From positions 1 to 43,993 of the forward strand of contig JAPLOZ010000006.1 of assembly GCA_026400435.1 (NCBI GenBank): a DNA stretch of 43,993 nucleotides, in the 5' to 3' direction. Both the position numbers and the translations under genes were made by a program. The notes under the pieces were generated by a model, which was given only the letters and a program-made list of their open reading frames with translations, did no database searches and was not told the DNA's origin. Positions 1-7,735 of the stretch are shown here, piece after piece. The stretch is from Hyphomicrobiales bacterium. Lineage in GTDB: Bacteria > Pseudomonadota > Alphaproteobacteria > Rhizobiales > Rhizobiaceae. The first letter of the stretch is position 1. Each line of letters starts with the position of its first letter.

Positions 1-1465
1 GGCGCTGGCCGCCGGAAAGCAGCACGCCGTTTTCGCCGACTGACGTCTCATAGCCTTCCGGCAACGCCTTGATGAACGCATGCGCGTTTGCCGCCTTCGC
101 GGCCGCGATCACCTCTTCGTCCGTCGCGCTCAATCGCCCCATACGGATATTGTGCATGACGGAACCGTCGAACAGGAACGTATCCTGGCTGACATAGGCG
201 ATCTTTTCGCGCAGCGAATGCAGCGTTGCGTGTTTGATGTCTTCGCCGTCGAACAGCACACGGCCCTTGTCTGGATCGTAGAGGCGCATGATCAGGTTGA
301 GAACAGTCGATTTGCCTCCGCCCGACGCACCGACCAGCGCCGTCATCTTACCGGGCGGGAACACGATGTCGAGTTCGTTCAGCACGACTTCGCCGTCGCG
401 GTACGAGAACGACACGTTTTCAAACCTGATTTCGCCGGCCCCGCTCGCCAGGGGCTTTGCGTCAGGCGTTTCCCCGATCGTGAGCGGCCGGTCCGCGATC
501 TCGTACATCAGCCGCACGCCGACCATTCCCGATTCCAGCGATACGCGCGAGCGCGCCAGCCGCTTGGCAGGTTCGTAGGCCAGCAGCAATGCCGTGATAA
601 AGGCCATCACGGAGCCGGGGGTATGTCCGCCCTGTACGATCAGATAGCCGCTGATCAGCACGACGCCGGCGATTGCAAGGCCAGCAAGCGTCTCCATGAT
701 CGGGCCGGTCAGGGCCTCGAGCGTCGCGATGCTGTTGGCCCGCCGCTCGACATCCTCGACCGCCTGGTACATGCGGCCTCGCATCGCGCCTTCCAGGTTG
801 AACGACTTGACGATACGCACGCCGAAAACCGTCTCCTGCATGACGCGCATGATTGCGGACACCGAGAGCAGTTCCTTCTCCATGATGCTGCGGGTCCGCT
901 TCAGCAATTTGTTCACGGAAACGATGGCCACCGGCCCCAATATGAAGGCGACGAGAGAAAGCATGGGCTGCTGGATAGCCATCACTAGGACCAGTCCGAT
1001 AAGCGAGAACAGGTCGCGGATGAACGACGTGACGAGCGTATCGACCACCCCGCGCGCGGCCTGGGCGCTCTGCGTCATGCGCATGATGAGGTCGGCCGAC
1101 GAATAGGAGTGGTAGAATTCGATGCCATGTTCGAGCACGCGGTCGTAGATCTTGCGCTGCCTGTCGGCGATGATGGCATTTCCAGCCCGACTGAGAAAAT
1201 ATGTCTGAATGAAGGTCGCCAGGCCTTTGACGATAAAGATGGCCGCCACGGCGCCGGCGATGAGATAGATCCGGTCGAGGTTCTTCTCACCTGAAAATTC
1301 GTTGGCGATGTATTTCATAACCCAGGCGCTTGCACCCGTGGTCGCGGCAACGATGATCATCGACAGGATAGCTATCCCATATGTCAGCGCGTGCTTGCGG
1401 AACGATTCTCGCAACAGGCGCGCTATCAGGCGCTGGTTCGCGGAGGATCGGAAGAACTTGAGCAA
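1..1465 (-). CDS. ABC exporter, fused permease-ATPase (MsbA-like), 3' end outside window
   Basis: This is the N-terminal and central part of a half-size ABC exporter that moves lipids, glycans or drugs out across the inner membrane. Reading leftwards from 1465, an N-terminal six-helix membrane domain comes first. An ATPase domain follows with Walker A GASGGGKST, Q-loop YVSQDTFLFDG and signature LLSGGQR, and the window edge cuts just after the signature, so Walker B and the H-loop are missing. In this frame there is a stop at 1523-1525 and no ATG until well inside the membrane domain. TTG at 1463-1465, giving M-LKFFRSS, fits the usual start of such exporters. It is divergent from a glycosyltransferase, which may hint at glycolipid or polysaccharide export, but no substrate can be named. 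The family is certain; the start is less so. Confidence 0.85.
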   Translation of the reverse strand, partial: MLKFFRSSANQRLIARLLRESFRKHALTYGIAILSMIIVAATTGASAWVMKYIANEFSGEKNLDRIYLIAGAVAAIFIVKGLATFIQTYFLSRAGNAIIADRQRKIYDRVLEHGIEFYHSYSSADLIMRMTQSAQAARGVVDTLVTSFIRDLFSLIGLVLVMAIQQPMLSLVAFILGPVAIVSVNKLLKRTRSIMEKELLSVSAIMRVMQETVFGVRIVKSFNLEGAMRGRMYQAVEDVERRANSIATLEALTGPIMETLAGLAIAGVVLISGYLIVQGGHTPGSVMAFITALLLAYEPAKRLARSRVSLESGMVGVRLMYEIADRPLTIGETPDAKPLASGAGEIRFENVSFSYRDGEVVLNELDIVFPPGKMTALVGASGGGKSTVLNLIMRLYDPDKGRVLFDGEDIKHATLHSLREKIAYVSQDTFLFDGSVMHNIRMGRLSATDEEVIAAAKAANAHAFIKALPEGYETSVGENGVLLSGGQR

Positions 1466-1688
1466 TCGACGGTTCCCGGGCAGATAGTTCAGAAGCAGCC
1501 GGGCTATATAGGATCGACCCGTTCAAGTCACGGCGGAAACGTCCATCCACGCGGCAGCCTTGCGGGCTGCATCAATTGCGATATTACGGGTCCGGTGTAG
1601 TCTTTCCGGCCAGATTTGCGGCAAACCTGGCGGGAGCGTCGCTTGCGGGTCGTTTGGTCGCATCCGCGCAGCAGAACCGGGAGTTGTC

Positions 1689-2909
1689 ATGTCGGCAGCC
1701 CAGCCCCGCGTCCTCCTGGACGTCACCGACCTAATGTGGTTGATCGCCGCCGACCGTCACCCAACGGGAATTCCAAGGGTCGTGGCCGAGTGCCTTGCTC
1801 CGCTTATGGAGAATGTTCCCGTTCTTGTGCCGGTTTTCTTCAGCAGGGTCAGCCGGGCGTTTTGCCGGGTTGACGGAAGACGTCTGGCGGCTCGCGATAT
1901 CGACTACGTGCGGAAATGCAACCCGGCCTCGAAGGATCACCTGCGCAGGCTCCGCGCCTATCTGGGCGTGTTGCGCACCGGACGCGTGGTGCCGCAAGCC
2001 GACGATGTCCTCCTGATCCTGGGCGGCGGCTGGGGCTACGGGCGTCGTCATGGCTATCTGTTCGGCGCCAACCGGCCGCCCTGCCGGGTGGTCTGGTTCT
2101 GCCACGACCTGATACCTGTTCTCTATCCGCAATTCACAAAGCCGGACGCGAATTTCCCGCAGGCATTCGCAGCCTGGCTGGATGCCGCGTTGGAGCACGG
2201 ACATGAATTCATCTGCGCATCGCGCTTCGTCGAAGCCGACTTGCGCCGCTACGCCGCGGAACGCCGCGTCGACGTGCGCGTCTCGGTCGTGCCGCTGGCG
2301 CATGAGTTCAAGGCCGTCGACGGCCCGCTTCGCGAAAGCGTTCGCCGGCTCGCGAGCCGCAGCACCGTGCTGTGCGTAAGCTCGATTGCCACTCGCAAGA
2401 ACCAGGTCGCGCTCCTTGAGGCATGGGCGCGGCTTCACGATGAATTCGGCGACCGCCTGCCGACCCTCGCTCTTGCCGGCGACCTCATCGACACGGCGCC
2501 TGTGGACGATTTCCTGCGGCGAACGAACAATGTCGGCGGCGCGGCCACTCTCCTTGGCCCTGTCTCCGATGCCGAACTTACCTGGCTCTATCGAAACTGC
2601 AGCTTTACGGTTTTCCCAAGCCTCAACGAGGGCTGGGGAATTCCGGTCGGCGAAAGCCTGTGGATGGGCAAGCCCTGCGTCAGCTCGAACCTGGCCTCCA
2701 TGCCGGAGGCAGGGGGGGCCTACGCCAGCTATTTTGACCCGCGCAACGAGGCAGAGATGCTCACGGTGCTGCGCCAGGGAATCCGCGGCGAGTTCAGCGG
2801 ACTGCCGCCGCCGCGCGACCGGCTCCGCAGCTGGCGGCAGGTCGCTGAAGACATCGCCAAGGCGCTTTTGCACCCGTCTCAGTTGCAGCACCACTTTCAC
2901 GAGGGTTAG
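1689..2909 (+). CDS. Glycosyltransferase, GT4 (group 1) type
   Basis: A cytoplasmic GT-B fold glycosyltransferase of 406 aa that should transfer a sugar from an activated nucleotide donor. The C-terminal half carries the group 1 donor-site pattern: VLCVSSIATRKNQVALLEAW, then LLGPVSDAELTWLYRNCSFTVFPSLNEGWGIPVGESLWMGKP. This includes the E-G-W-G-I-P-x-x-E signature where the conserved Glu pair contacts the donor. The frame is open further upstream, but ATG 1689 is preceded by GGGAG about 6 nt away and yields a sensible N terminus, MSAAQPRVLLDVTDL. There is no signal peptide or membrane helix. It is divergently transcribed from the ABC exporter, with about 220 nt between the starts. Acceptor and sugar are unknown; a role in surface polysaccharide is inferred. 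Confidence 0.85.
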   Translation: MSAAQPRVLLDVTDLMWLIAADRHPTGIPRVVAECLAPLMENVPVLVPVFFSRVSRAFCRVDGRRLAARDIDYVRKCNPASKDHLRRLRAYLGVLRTGRVVPQADDVLLILGGGWGYGRRHGYLFGANRPPCRVVWFCHDLIPVLYPQFTKPDANFPQAFAAWLDAALEHGHEFICASRFVEADLRRYAAERRVDVRVSVVPLAHEFKAVDGPLRESVRRLASRSTVLCVSSIATRKNQVALLEAWARLHDEFGDRLPTLALAGDLIDTAPVDDFLRRTNNVGGAATLLGPVSDAELTWLYRNCSFTVFPSLNEGWGIPVGESLWMGKPCVSSNLASMPEAGGAYASYFDPRNEAEMLTVLRQGIRGEFSGLPPPRDRLRSWRQVAEDIAKALLHPSQLQHHFHEG

Positions 2910-3016
2910 ACGCCGCACGCGATTGCTCCGCCGCGGAATTTCGCCTAATCTTGACCAAACGATAAAAACAGGACGGGATCAACCCGAAACCTGAAACAAC
3001 CAGAGGTGGTCGAACT

Positions 3017-4051
3017 ATGCCAAAGAATCTCTTCCCCGCCGGCTTCCCGCTTGTTTCGCGCAGGCAACTTCTCAAGGTTTCCGCCGCCGCGGCCTCATTC
3101 GCTGCCGTCGGCACCCCGTCGCGCCTTTTTGCGCAGGAAAAACTCAAGGTTGCGGCTATCTATACAGTCCCGTTCGAGCAGCAATGGGTGAGCCGACTTC
3201 ACAAGGCCGCCAACGCTGCCAAGGACCGTGGCGACATCGAGTACACGGCCACCGAGAACGTCTCCAACACCGATTATGAACGCGTCATGCGCGAATATGC
3301 AGAGGCCGGCAACAAGCTGATCGTCGGTGAGGCGTTCGGCGTCGAGGAAGCGGCCCGCGGCGTTGCCGCCGACTATCCGGACACCGCGTTCCTCATGGGC
3401 TCGTCCTTCAAGCCGGATGACAAGAATCCGAACTTCTCGGTCTTCGACAACTACATCCAGGATGCGTCCTACCTGACCGGCATTATTGCCGGCGCGATGA
3501 CGAAGTCCAAGAACATCGGCATGGTTGGCGGCTTCCCGATCCCCGAAGTCAATCGCCTGATGCACGCCTTTATGGCCGGCGTGAAGGAGACAGCGCCCGA
3601 CGCGAAGTTCCAGGTTGCCTTCATCGGCTCATGGTTCGACCCGCCCAAGGCCAAGGAGACCGCCTTCGCCCAGATCGATGGCGGGGCCGATGTCATGTAC
3701 GCCGAGCGTTTCGGCGTCTCCGACGCCGCCAAGGAAAAGGGCGTTTTGTCCATCGGCAACGTCATCGACACCCAGGCGGATTATCCCGACACGGTTGTAG
3801 CTTCGGCGCTCTGGCATTTCGAGCCGACGCTCGACAAGGCCATTGCGGAGGTCAAGGCTGGCACCTTCAAGGCCGCCGACTACGGTATCTATTCCTTCAT
3901 GAAGGAAGGCGGCTGCTCGCTCGCTCCGCTCGGCACGTTCGACGCCAAGGTTCCGGCCGAGGTGAAGGCGCTGGTTGCCGAGAAGGAAAAGGCGATCAAG
4001 GACGGCTCGCTGGTTACCGTCGTCAACGACGAAGAGCCGAAGTCGAGCTGA
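3017..4051 (+). CDS. BMP-family ABC transporter substrate-binding protein
   Basis: Periplasmic binding protein of the basic membrane protein (BMP/Med/PnrA) family, whose characterised members bind nucleosides or related bases. The N terminus has a Tat-like motif (SRRQLLK) and an Ala-rich stretch, with likely cleavage near FAQ-EKLK. The mature protein has the BMP layout: an N-terminal lobe with a Y/F-rich ligand region (YTVPFEQQW), FLMGSSFKPDDKNPNFSVFDNYIQDASYLTGIIAG, then GMVGGFPIPEVNR, GSWFDPPKAKE and DVMYAERFGVSDAAKEKG. ATG 3017 has an AGAGGTGG ribosome site just upstream. It is the first gene of a five-gene operon with ATPase, two permeases and a CodA-like deaminase, which points to a pyrimidine or related base as ligand. 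A palindromic repeat separates it from the ATPase gene. Confidence 0.93.
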   Translation: MPKNLFPAGFPLVSRRQLLKVSAAAASFAAVGTPSRLFAQEKLKVAAIYTVPFEQQWVSRLHKAANAAKDRGDIEYTATENVSNTDYERVMREYAEAGNKLIVGEAFGVEEAARGVAADYPDTAFLMGSSFKPDDKNPNFSVFDNYIQDASYLTGIIAGAMTKSKNIGMVGGFPIPEVNRLMHAFMAGVKETAPDAKFQVAFIGSWFDPPKAKETAFAQIDGGADVMYAERFGVSDAAKEKGVLSIGNVIDTQADYPDTVVASALWHFEPTLDKAIAEVKAGTFKAADYGIYSFMKEGGCSLAPLGTFDAKVPAEVKALVAEKEKAIKDGSLVTVVNDEEPKSS

Positions 4052-4056
4052 GTGCC

Positions 4057-4112
4057 TGACCCTCCCTTTTGCGGGGAGGGTGGTCGGCCACAGGCCGGCC
4101 GGGTAGGGTCGC
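4057..4112. repeat. Intergenic palindromic (REP-like) element between binding-protein and ATPase genes
   Basis: Just after the binding-protein stop codon there is a perfect 8-bp inverted repeat, ACCCTCCC (4059-4066) and GGGAGGGT (4074-4081), around a 7-nt loop. It is followed by GGCC-rich sequence with internal complementarity (about 4083-4103). No U-run follows, so it does not look like a complete intrinsic terminator. Its position, directly 3' of the most highly needed gene of an uptake operon, resembles REP elements that stabilise the upstream mRNA segment. A comparable element occupies the same place in the ydcS operon. Confidence 0.6.
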
Positions 4113-4169
4113 CGTCATAGTGCGCGTTCCCGCCCGGTCGGACACCGCCAACTGAAAGGATATCCAGCC

Positions 4170-5744
4170 CTGCCGCAGTCCCCCCGCCCGGCGGATGCGC
4201 CGCCTCCCGTTCCGCAAGGGACAGGGGCAAGCGCACCCGTCCTCCGCCTCTCCGGCGTTACCAAGCGTTTTGGTCCGCTGGTCGCCAACGACGCGATTTC
4301 CTTTGAACTTGCGCGCGGTGAGGTGATTGCGCTGCTCGGCGAGAACGGTGCTGGCAAGACCACGCTGATGAACATCCTCTTTGGCCACTATGTTGCCGAC
4401 GAGGGTGCGGTCGAGGCATTCGGCAAGCGGCTTCCGCCGGGCGATCCGCGTGCTGCGCTCGACACGGGCATAGGCATGGTCCACCAGCACTTCACGCTGG
4501 CCGACAACATGACGGTGCTGGAGAACATCGCGCTCGGCACGCAGGGAATGTGGAGCTGGAAGCTCGACCGCGTCGGTGCGCGCGAGCGCATCGAGAAGAT
4601 GTCCTTCGAATTCGGCCTCGCCGTCGATCCAGAAGCTTCCGTCGGCTCGCTGTCGGTGGGCGAGCGTCAGCGCGTTGAGATTCTGAAAGCGCTCTATCGC
4701 GACGCCAGAATACTGATCCTCGACGAACCGACCGCGGTGCTGACGCCGGCCGAGACAGAGGCTTTGTTCGCCACGCTCAAGCTGCTCGTCGCGCAGGGGC
4801 TCTCGATCATCTTCATCTCACACAAGCTCAACGAAGTCATGGCGGTCAGCAACCGCGTTCTCGTGCTTCGCTCGGGCCGGCTCGCCGGCGAGCGCGTGAC
4901 CGCGGATACCAACCGGGGCGAGCTCGCGGCGCTGATGGTCGGACAGGAGGTCGAGCCGGCGCCCGTCCCGCCATCCGAACCCGGGCCATTGCAGCTTGTC
5001 CTGAACGCCATTTCCACCCAGAAACGGGGTTCGGGCGTCTCGCTCGACCGTATCTCGCTGTCGCTGCTCGGCGGCGAGATCACCGGTTTGGCGGGCGTAT
5101 CGGGAAACGGTCAGGCGGCGCTTGCCGCGCTGATTGCCGGCGTCGAGGTGCCCACATCGGGCGAGATCATCGTGCGAGGCACAACTGCGCGGGACTGGTC
5201 GCCCCGCGCAGCGCTGGCCGCCGGCATCGCTCGCATTCCGGAAGACCGCCACGCCGTCGGCACGATTGGCGATATGAGCGTCACCGAGAACGTCATCGCC
5301 GAGCGCTACCGCACCCCACGCTTCAGCAGCCGGGGCTTCCTCGACTGGAAGGCTTCGCGCGCGTTCGCCGAGGAGATCATCGCGGACTACGACGTCAAAT
5401 GCCCGTCGCCCGAAGCGCGCATCCGCCTGCTGTCGGGCGGCAACATGCAGAAGCTGATACTCGGCAGGGCGCTTGATCCGCAACCATCGGTCATACTCGC
5501 CAACCAGCCGACGCGCGGCCTCGATGTCGGAGCTGTCGGTTACGTCCATCGCAAGCTGCTGGAAGCGCGTGGCCGCGGTGCGGCGATCCTGCTGATCTCC
5601 GAGGATCTCGAGGAGATCCTTGCGCTCTCTGACCGTATCATCGTCATATCCAAGGGTCAGCTCTCGCCACCCTCCGCGCGCGGTCAGCGCAGCGTCGCGC
5701 AGCTCGGCCAGCTGATGGCGGGCCACGGAATGGAGACGGCGTGA
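4170..5744 (+). CDS. Nucleoside/base ABC transporter ATPase with two ABC domains; probable CTG start
   Basis: Energising subunit of the BMP-type importer, about 524 aa, with two tandem ABC domains as in sugar and nucleoside (RbsA/NupO-like) ATPases. Domain 1 has Walker A GENGAGKTT (residues 57-65), signature LSVGERQR and Walker B ILILDEPTAVL. Domain 2 has a degenerate Walker A (GVSGNGQAA), signature LLSGGNMQK and ILANQPTRGLD. Between the in-frame stop at 4104 and Val52 there is no ATG, GTG or TTG in frame. GTG 4323 would delete the first beta strands (VLRLSGVTKRFGPLVANDAISFEL). CTG 4170 follows AAAGGA (4155-4160) at a 9-nt spacing and gives a normal N terminus. The stop codon abuts the next ATG directly, showing coupling to the permease gene. 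Confidence 0.88.
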   Translation: MPQSPRPADAPPPVPQGTGASAPVLRLSGVTKRFGPLVANDAISFELARGEVIALLGENGAGKTTLMNILFGHYVADEGAVEAFGKRLPPGDPRAALDTGIGMVHQHFTLADNMTVLENIALGTQGMWSWKLDRVGARERIEKMSFEFGLAVDPEASVGSLSVGERQRVEILKALYRDARILILDEPTAVLTPAETEALFATLKLLVAQGLSIIFISHKLNEVMAVSNRVLVLRSGRLAGERVTADTNRGELAALMVGQEVEPAPVPPSEPGPLQLVLNAISTQKRGSGVSLDRISLSLLGGEITGLAGVSGNGQAALAALIAGVEVPTSGEIIVRGTTARDWSPRAALAAGIARIPEDRHAVGTIGDMSVTENVIAERYRTPRFSSRGFLDWKASRAFAEEIIADYDVKCPSPEARIRLLSGGNMQKLILGRALDPQPSVILANQPTRGLDVGAVGYVHRKLLEARGRGAAILLISEDLEEILALSDRIIVISKGQLSPPSARGQRSVAQLGQLMAGHGMETA

Positions 5745-6794
5745 ATGCGCCTTGAGCCCAAGCCGGCCCCAGCCCTCGTCGTGGCGCTGCTCTATCCCAT
5801 CGCCGCGATCGTCCTGACGCTGGCATTCACGTCGCTCCTGGTGCTCGCCGCCGGCGCCTCGCCCTTTTCGGTTTTCTATCTCGTCTGGCGCGGCGCCGCC
5901 GGCTCGCAGTTCGCGTTGCTCGAAACGCTGACGCGGGCGACGCCGCTCATCTTCACCGGCCTTGCCGTCGCCGTCGCCTTCCGCGCAAAACTCTGGAACA
6001 TCGGCGCCGAAGCGCAGCTCTACATCGGCGGCGTCGTCACCGTGGTGCTCGGCACGGGGCTCTTGCCGTTGCCGTCCTTCCTGCTCATCCCGATCATCAT
6101 GATCGCCGCGATGGCGGCCGGCGCGCTGCTCCTGCTTGGCCCCGCCGTTCTCAAGACCCGCTTCGGCGTCGACGAGGTCGTCACCACGCTGCTTCTCAAC
6201 TTCATTGTCCTTTTGTTCGTCTCGATGCTGCTCGAAGGGCCGCTCAAGGACCCGATGGGACTTGGCTGGCCGCAGTCGTCCAAGGTCATCGCCGAGGCGC
6301 AGCTTGCGCGCATTATCCACGGCAAGCGTCTCCACTATGGATTCGCGATGGCCATCGTCTCGGCTTTCATAGTCTGGATAGTCATGAAGAAGACGGTGCT
6401 CGGCTACGAGATGCGCGCCGTCGGGCACAATCCGCAGGCGGCCGCTTACGCCGGCATCCCGGTCAACCGGGTCCTCATGAAGACGGCGCTTCTGTCGGGC
6501 GGGCTCGCCGCCCTCGCCGGCTTCTGCGAGGTCTCCGGGCTCAAAGGCAACCTTACTCTCGACCTCTCGCCGGGCTACGGCTATTCCGGCATCGTCGTCG
6601 CGATGCTCGCCATGCTCAATCCGATAGGGGTGGTCGCCTCTGCGATCTTCGTCGCCGGCATCTTCGTCGGCGCCGATGCCATGAGCCGCTCTGCCGGCGT
6701 ACCGAGTTACATCGCCGACGTCATGGTGGCCACGGCCTTGCTGACCATGGTCGTCGCGATCCTCTTCACGCGCTTCAGGCTGAGGTGGAAGTGA
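5745..6794 (+). CDS. Nucleoside/base ABC transporter permease 1 (BmpC/NupP-like)
   Basis: Inner-membrane permease of 349 aa in the branched-chain/ribose-type permease family (BPD_transp_2) used by BMP systems. It is strongly hydrophobic with about 8-10 predicted helices. Family-typical stretches include LTRATPLIFTGLAVAVAFRAKLWNIGAEAQLYIGG near residues 60-95 and YAGIPVNRVLMKTALLSGGLAALAGFCEV with PGYGYSGIVVAMLA further on. ATG starts immediately after the ATPase stop codon (TGA-ATG), so translation is probably coupled. Its stop overlaps the next permease start by one base (TGATG). It should form the translocation pore as a heterodimer with the next gene product. Confidence 0.92.
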   Translation: MRLEPKPAPALVVALLYPIAAIVLTLAFTSLLVLAAGASPFSVFYLVWRGAAGSQFALLETLTRATPLIFTGLAVAVAFRAKLWNIGAEAQLYIGGVVTVVLGTGLLPLPSFLLIPIIMIAAMAAGALLLLGPAVLKTRFGVDEVVTTLLLNFIVLLFVSMLLEGPLKDPMGLGWPQSSKVIAEAQLARIIHGKRLHYGFAMAIVSAFIVWIVMKKTVLGYEMRAVGHNPQAAAYAGIPVNRVLMKTALLSGGLAALAGFCEVSGLKGNLTLDLSPGYGYSGIVVAMLAMLNPIGVVASAIFVAGIFVGADAMSRSAGVPSYIADVMVATALLTMVVAILFTRFRLRWK

Positions 6795-7735
6795 TGGAAG
6801 CTTTAGACATCCTTCTCACAGCGTCGTTCTGGGTCGCCGCGATCCGCATCGCCTCGCCGCTTATCTTCGCCACGATGGGCGAGCTGATCTGCGAACGGGC
6901 GGGCGTTTTGAACCTCGGCATCGAAGGCATCATGACCGCTGGCGCCTTTGCCGGCTGGTTCACCGTCTATGCCGGTGGCGACCTGTGGACGGGCGTGCTG
7001 GTTGCGGCGCTTGCCGGCGCGATGTTCGGCCTGCTCCACGCCACGCTCACGGTGCCGCTCGGCCTGTCGCAACATGTCGTCGGCATCGGCGTCACGCTGC
7101 TCGCCACCAGCCTGACCTATTTCACCTACCGTCTGCTGCTGCCTGAGGTCACCTCGCCGCCCAAGATCGAACCCTTCCAGCCTCTGGCCATTCCGGGCCT
7201 GTCCAGCATTCCCGTCGTTGGCGAGGCGCTGTTTACACAGACGCCGCTCACCTATCTGGCCTTCCTTGCGGTCGCCCTGACCGCCTGGGTGCTCTACCGC
7301 ACGCCGCTCGGTCTCGCCATCCGCGCCGCCGGCGAGAACCCGTCCGCCGTCGAGGCGCAGGGCATCAGCGTCACCACCATCCGCATGGGCGCGGTGATGG
7401 CCGGCAGCGCGCTGATGGCGGTCGGCGGAGCCTTCCTCACCATGTCGGCTTTCAACTCGTTCTTCTTCGAGATGATCAACGGGCGCGGCTGGATCTGCAT
7501 CGCGCTGGTCGTCTTCGGCTCATGGCGCCCCGGCAAGGCGCTCATCGGCGCCATCCTGTTTGCCGCCTTCGACGCCTACCAGGTTCGCCTGCAGCAGATC
7601 ACTGGCGGCGTCGTGCCCTACCAGATATTCCTGATGATGCCCTACGCGCTGTCGATCTTGGCGCTGATCCTGGTTGCACGCCGCGCCACCTATCCCAAGG
7701 CTCTGATGATCCCCTACCAGAAAGGCGAGAGATGA
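6794..7735 (+). CDS. Nucleoside/base ABC transporter permease 2 (NupQ-like)
   Basis: Second permease of the BMP importer, 313 aa when started at ATG 6794. Helices cover nearly the whole chain. The conserved permease signature is seen as LIFATMGELICERAGVLNLGIEGIMTAGAFAG near the N terminus and GLAIRAAGENPSAVEAQGISVTTIRMGAVMAGSALM in the cytoplasmic loop that contacts the ATPase. A GTG 9 nt upstream (6785) is also in frame, but the ATG sits exactly in a TGATG overlap with the preceding stop codon, the usual pattern of coupled genes. Its end overlaps the deaminase start by ATGA. Function with the preceding permease is inferred from family and operon context. Confidence 0.92.
   Translation: MEALDILLTASFWVAAIRIASPLIFATMGELICERAGVLNLGIEGIMTAGAFAGWFTVYAGGDLWTGVLVAALAGAMFGLLHATLTVPLGLSQHVVGIGVTLLATSLTYFTYRLLLPEVTSPPKIEPFQPLAIPGLSSIPVVGEALFTQTPLTYLAFLAVALTAWVLYRTPLGLAIRAAGENPSAVEAQGISVTTIRMGAVMAGSALMAVGGAFLTMSAFNSFFFEMINGRGWICIALVVFGSWRPGKALIGAILFAAFDAYQVRLQQITGGVVPYQIFLMMPYALSILALILVARRATYPKALMIPYQKGER

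Noticed and set aside
1731-2918. Minus-strand frame of 395 codons opposite the glycosyltransferase
   Set aside because: The plus strand shows GT4 motifs and a ribosome site; the minus product shows none.
4057-4112. Intrinsic terminator ending the binding-protein transcript
   Set aside because: The hairpin is followed by GC-rich sequence, not a T-run, and the downstream genes lack another obvious promoter, so full termination is unlikely.
4818-6428. Long minus-strand frame of 536 codons across the ATPase and permease genes
   Set aside because: Antisense shadow in GC-rich DNA; the product is a charged low-complexity sequence without motifs, opposite two convincing transporter genes.
7522-7731. 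N-terminal extension of the CodA-like protein
   Set aside because: The frame is open, but it lies inside the permease gene; ATG 7732 in an ATGA overlap gives the exact CodA-type start.
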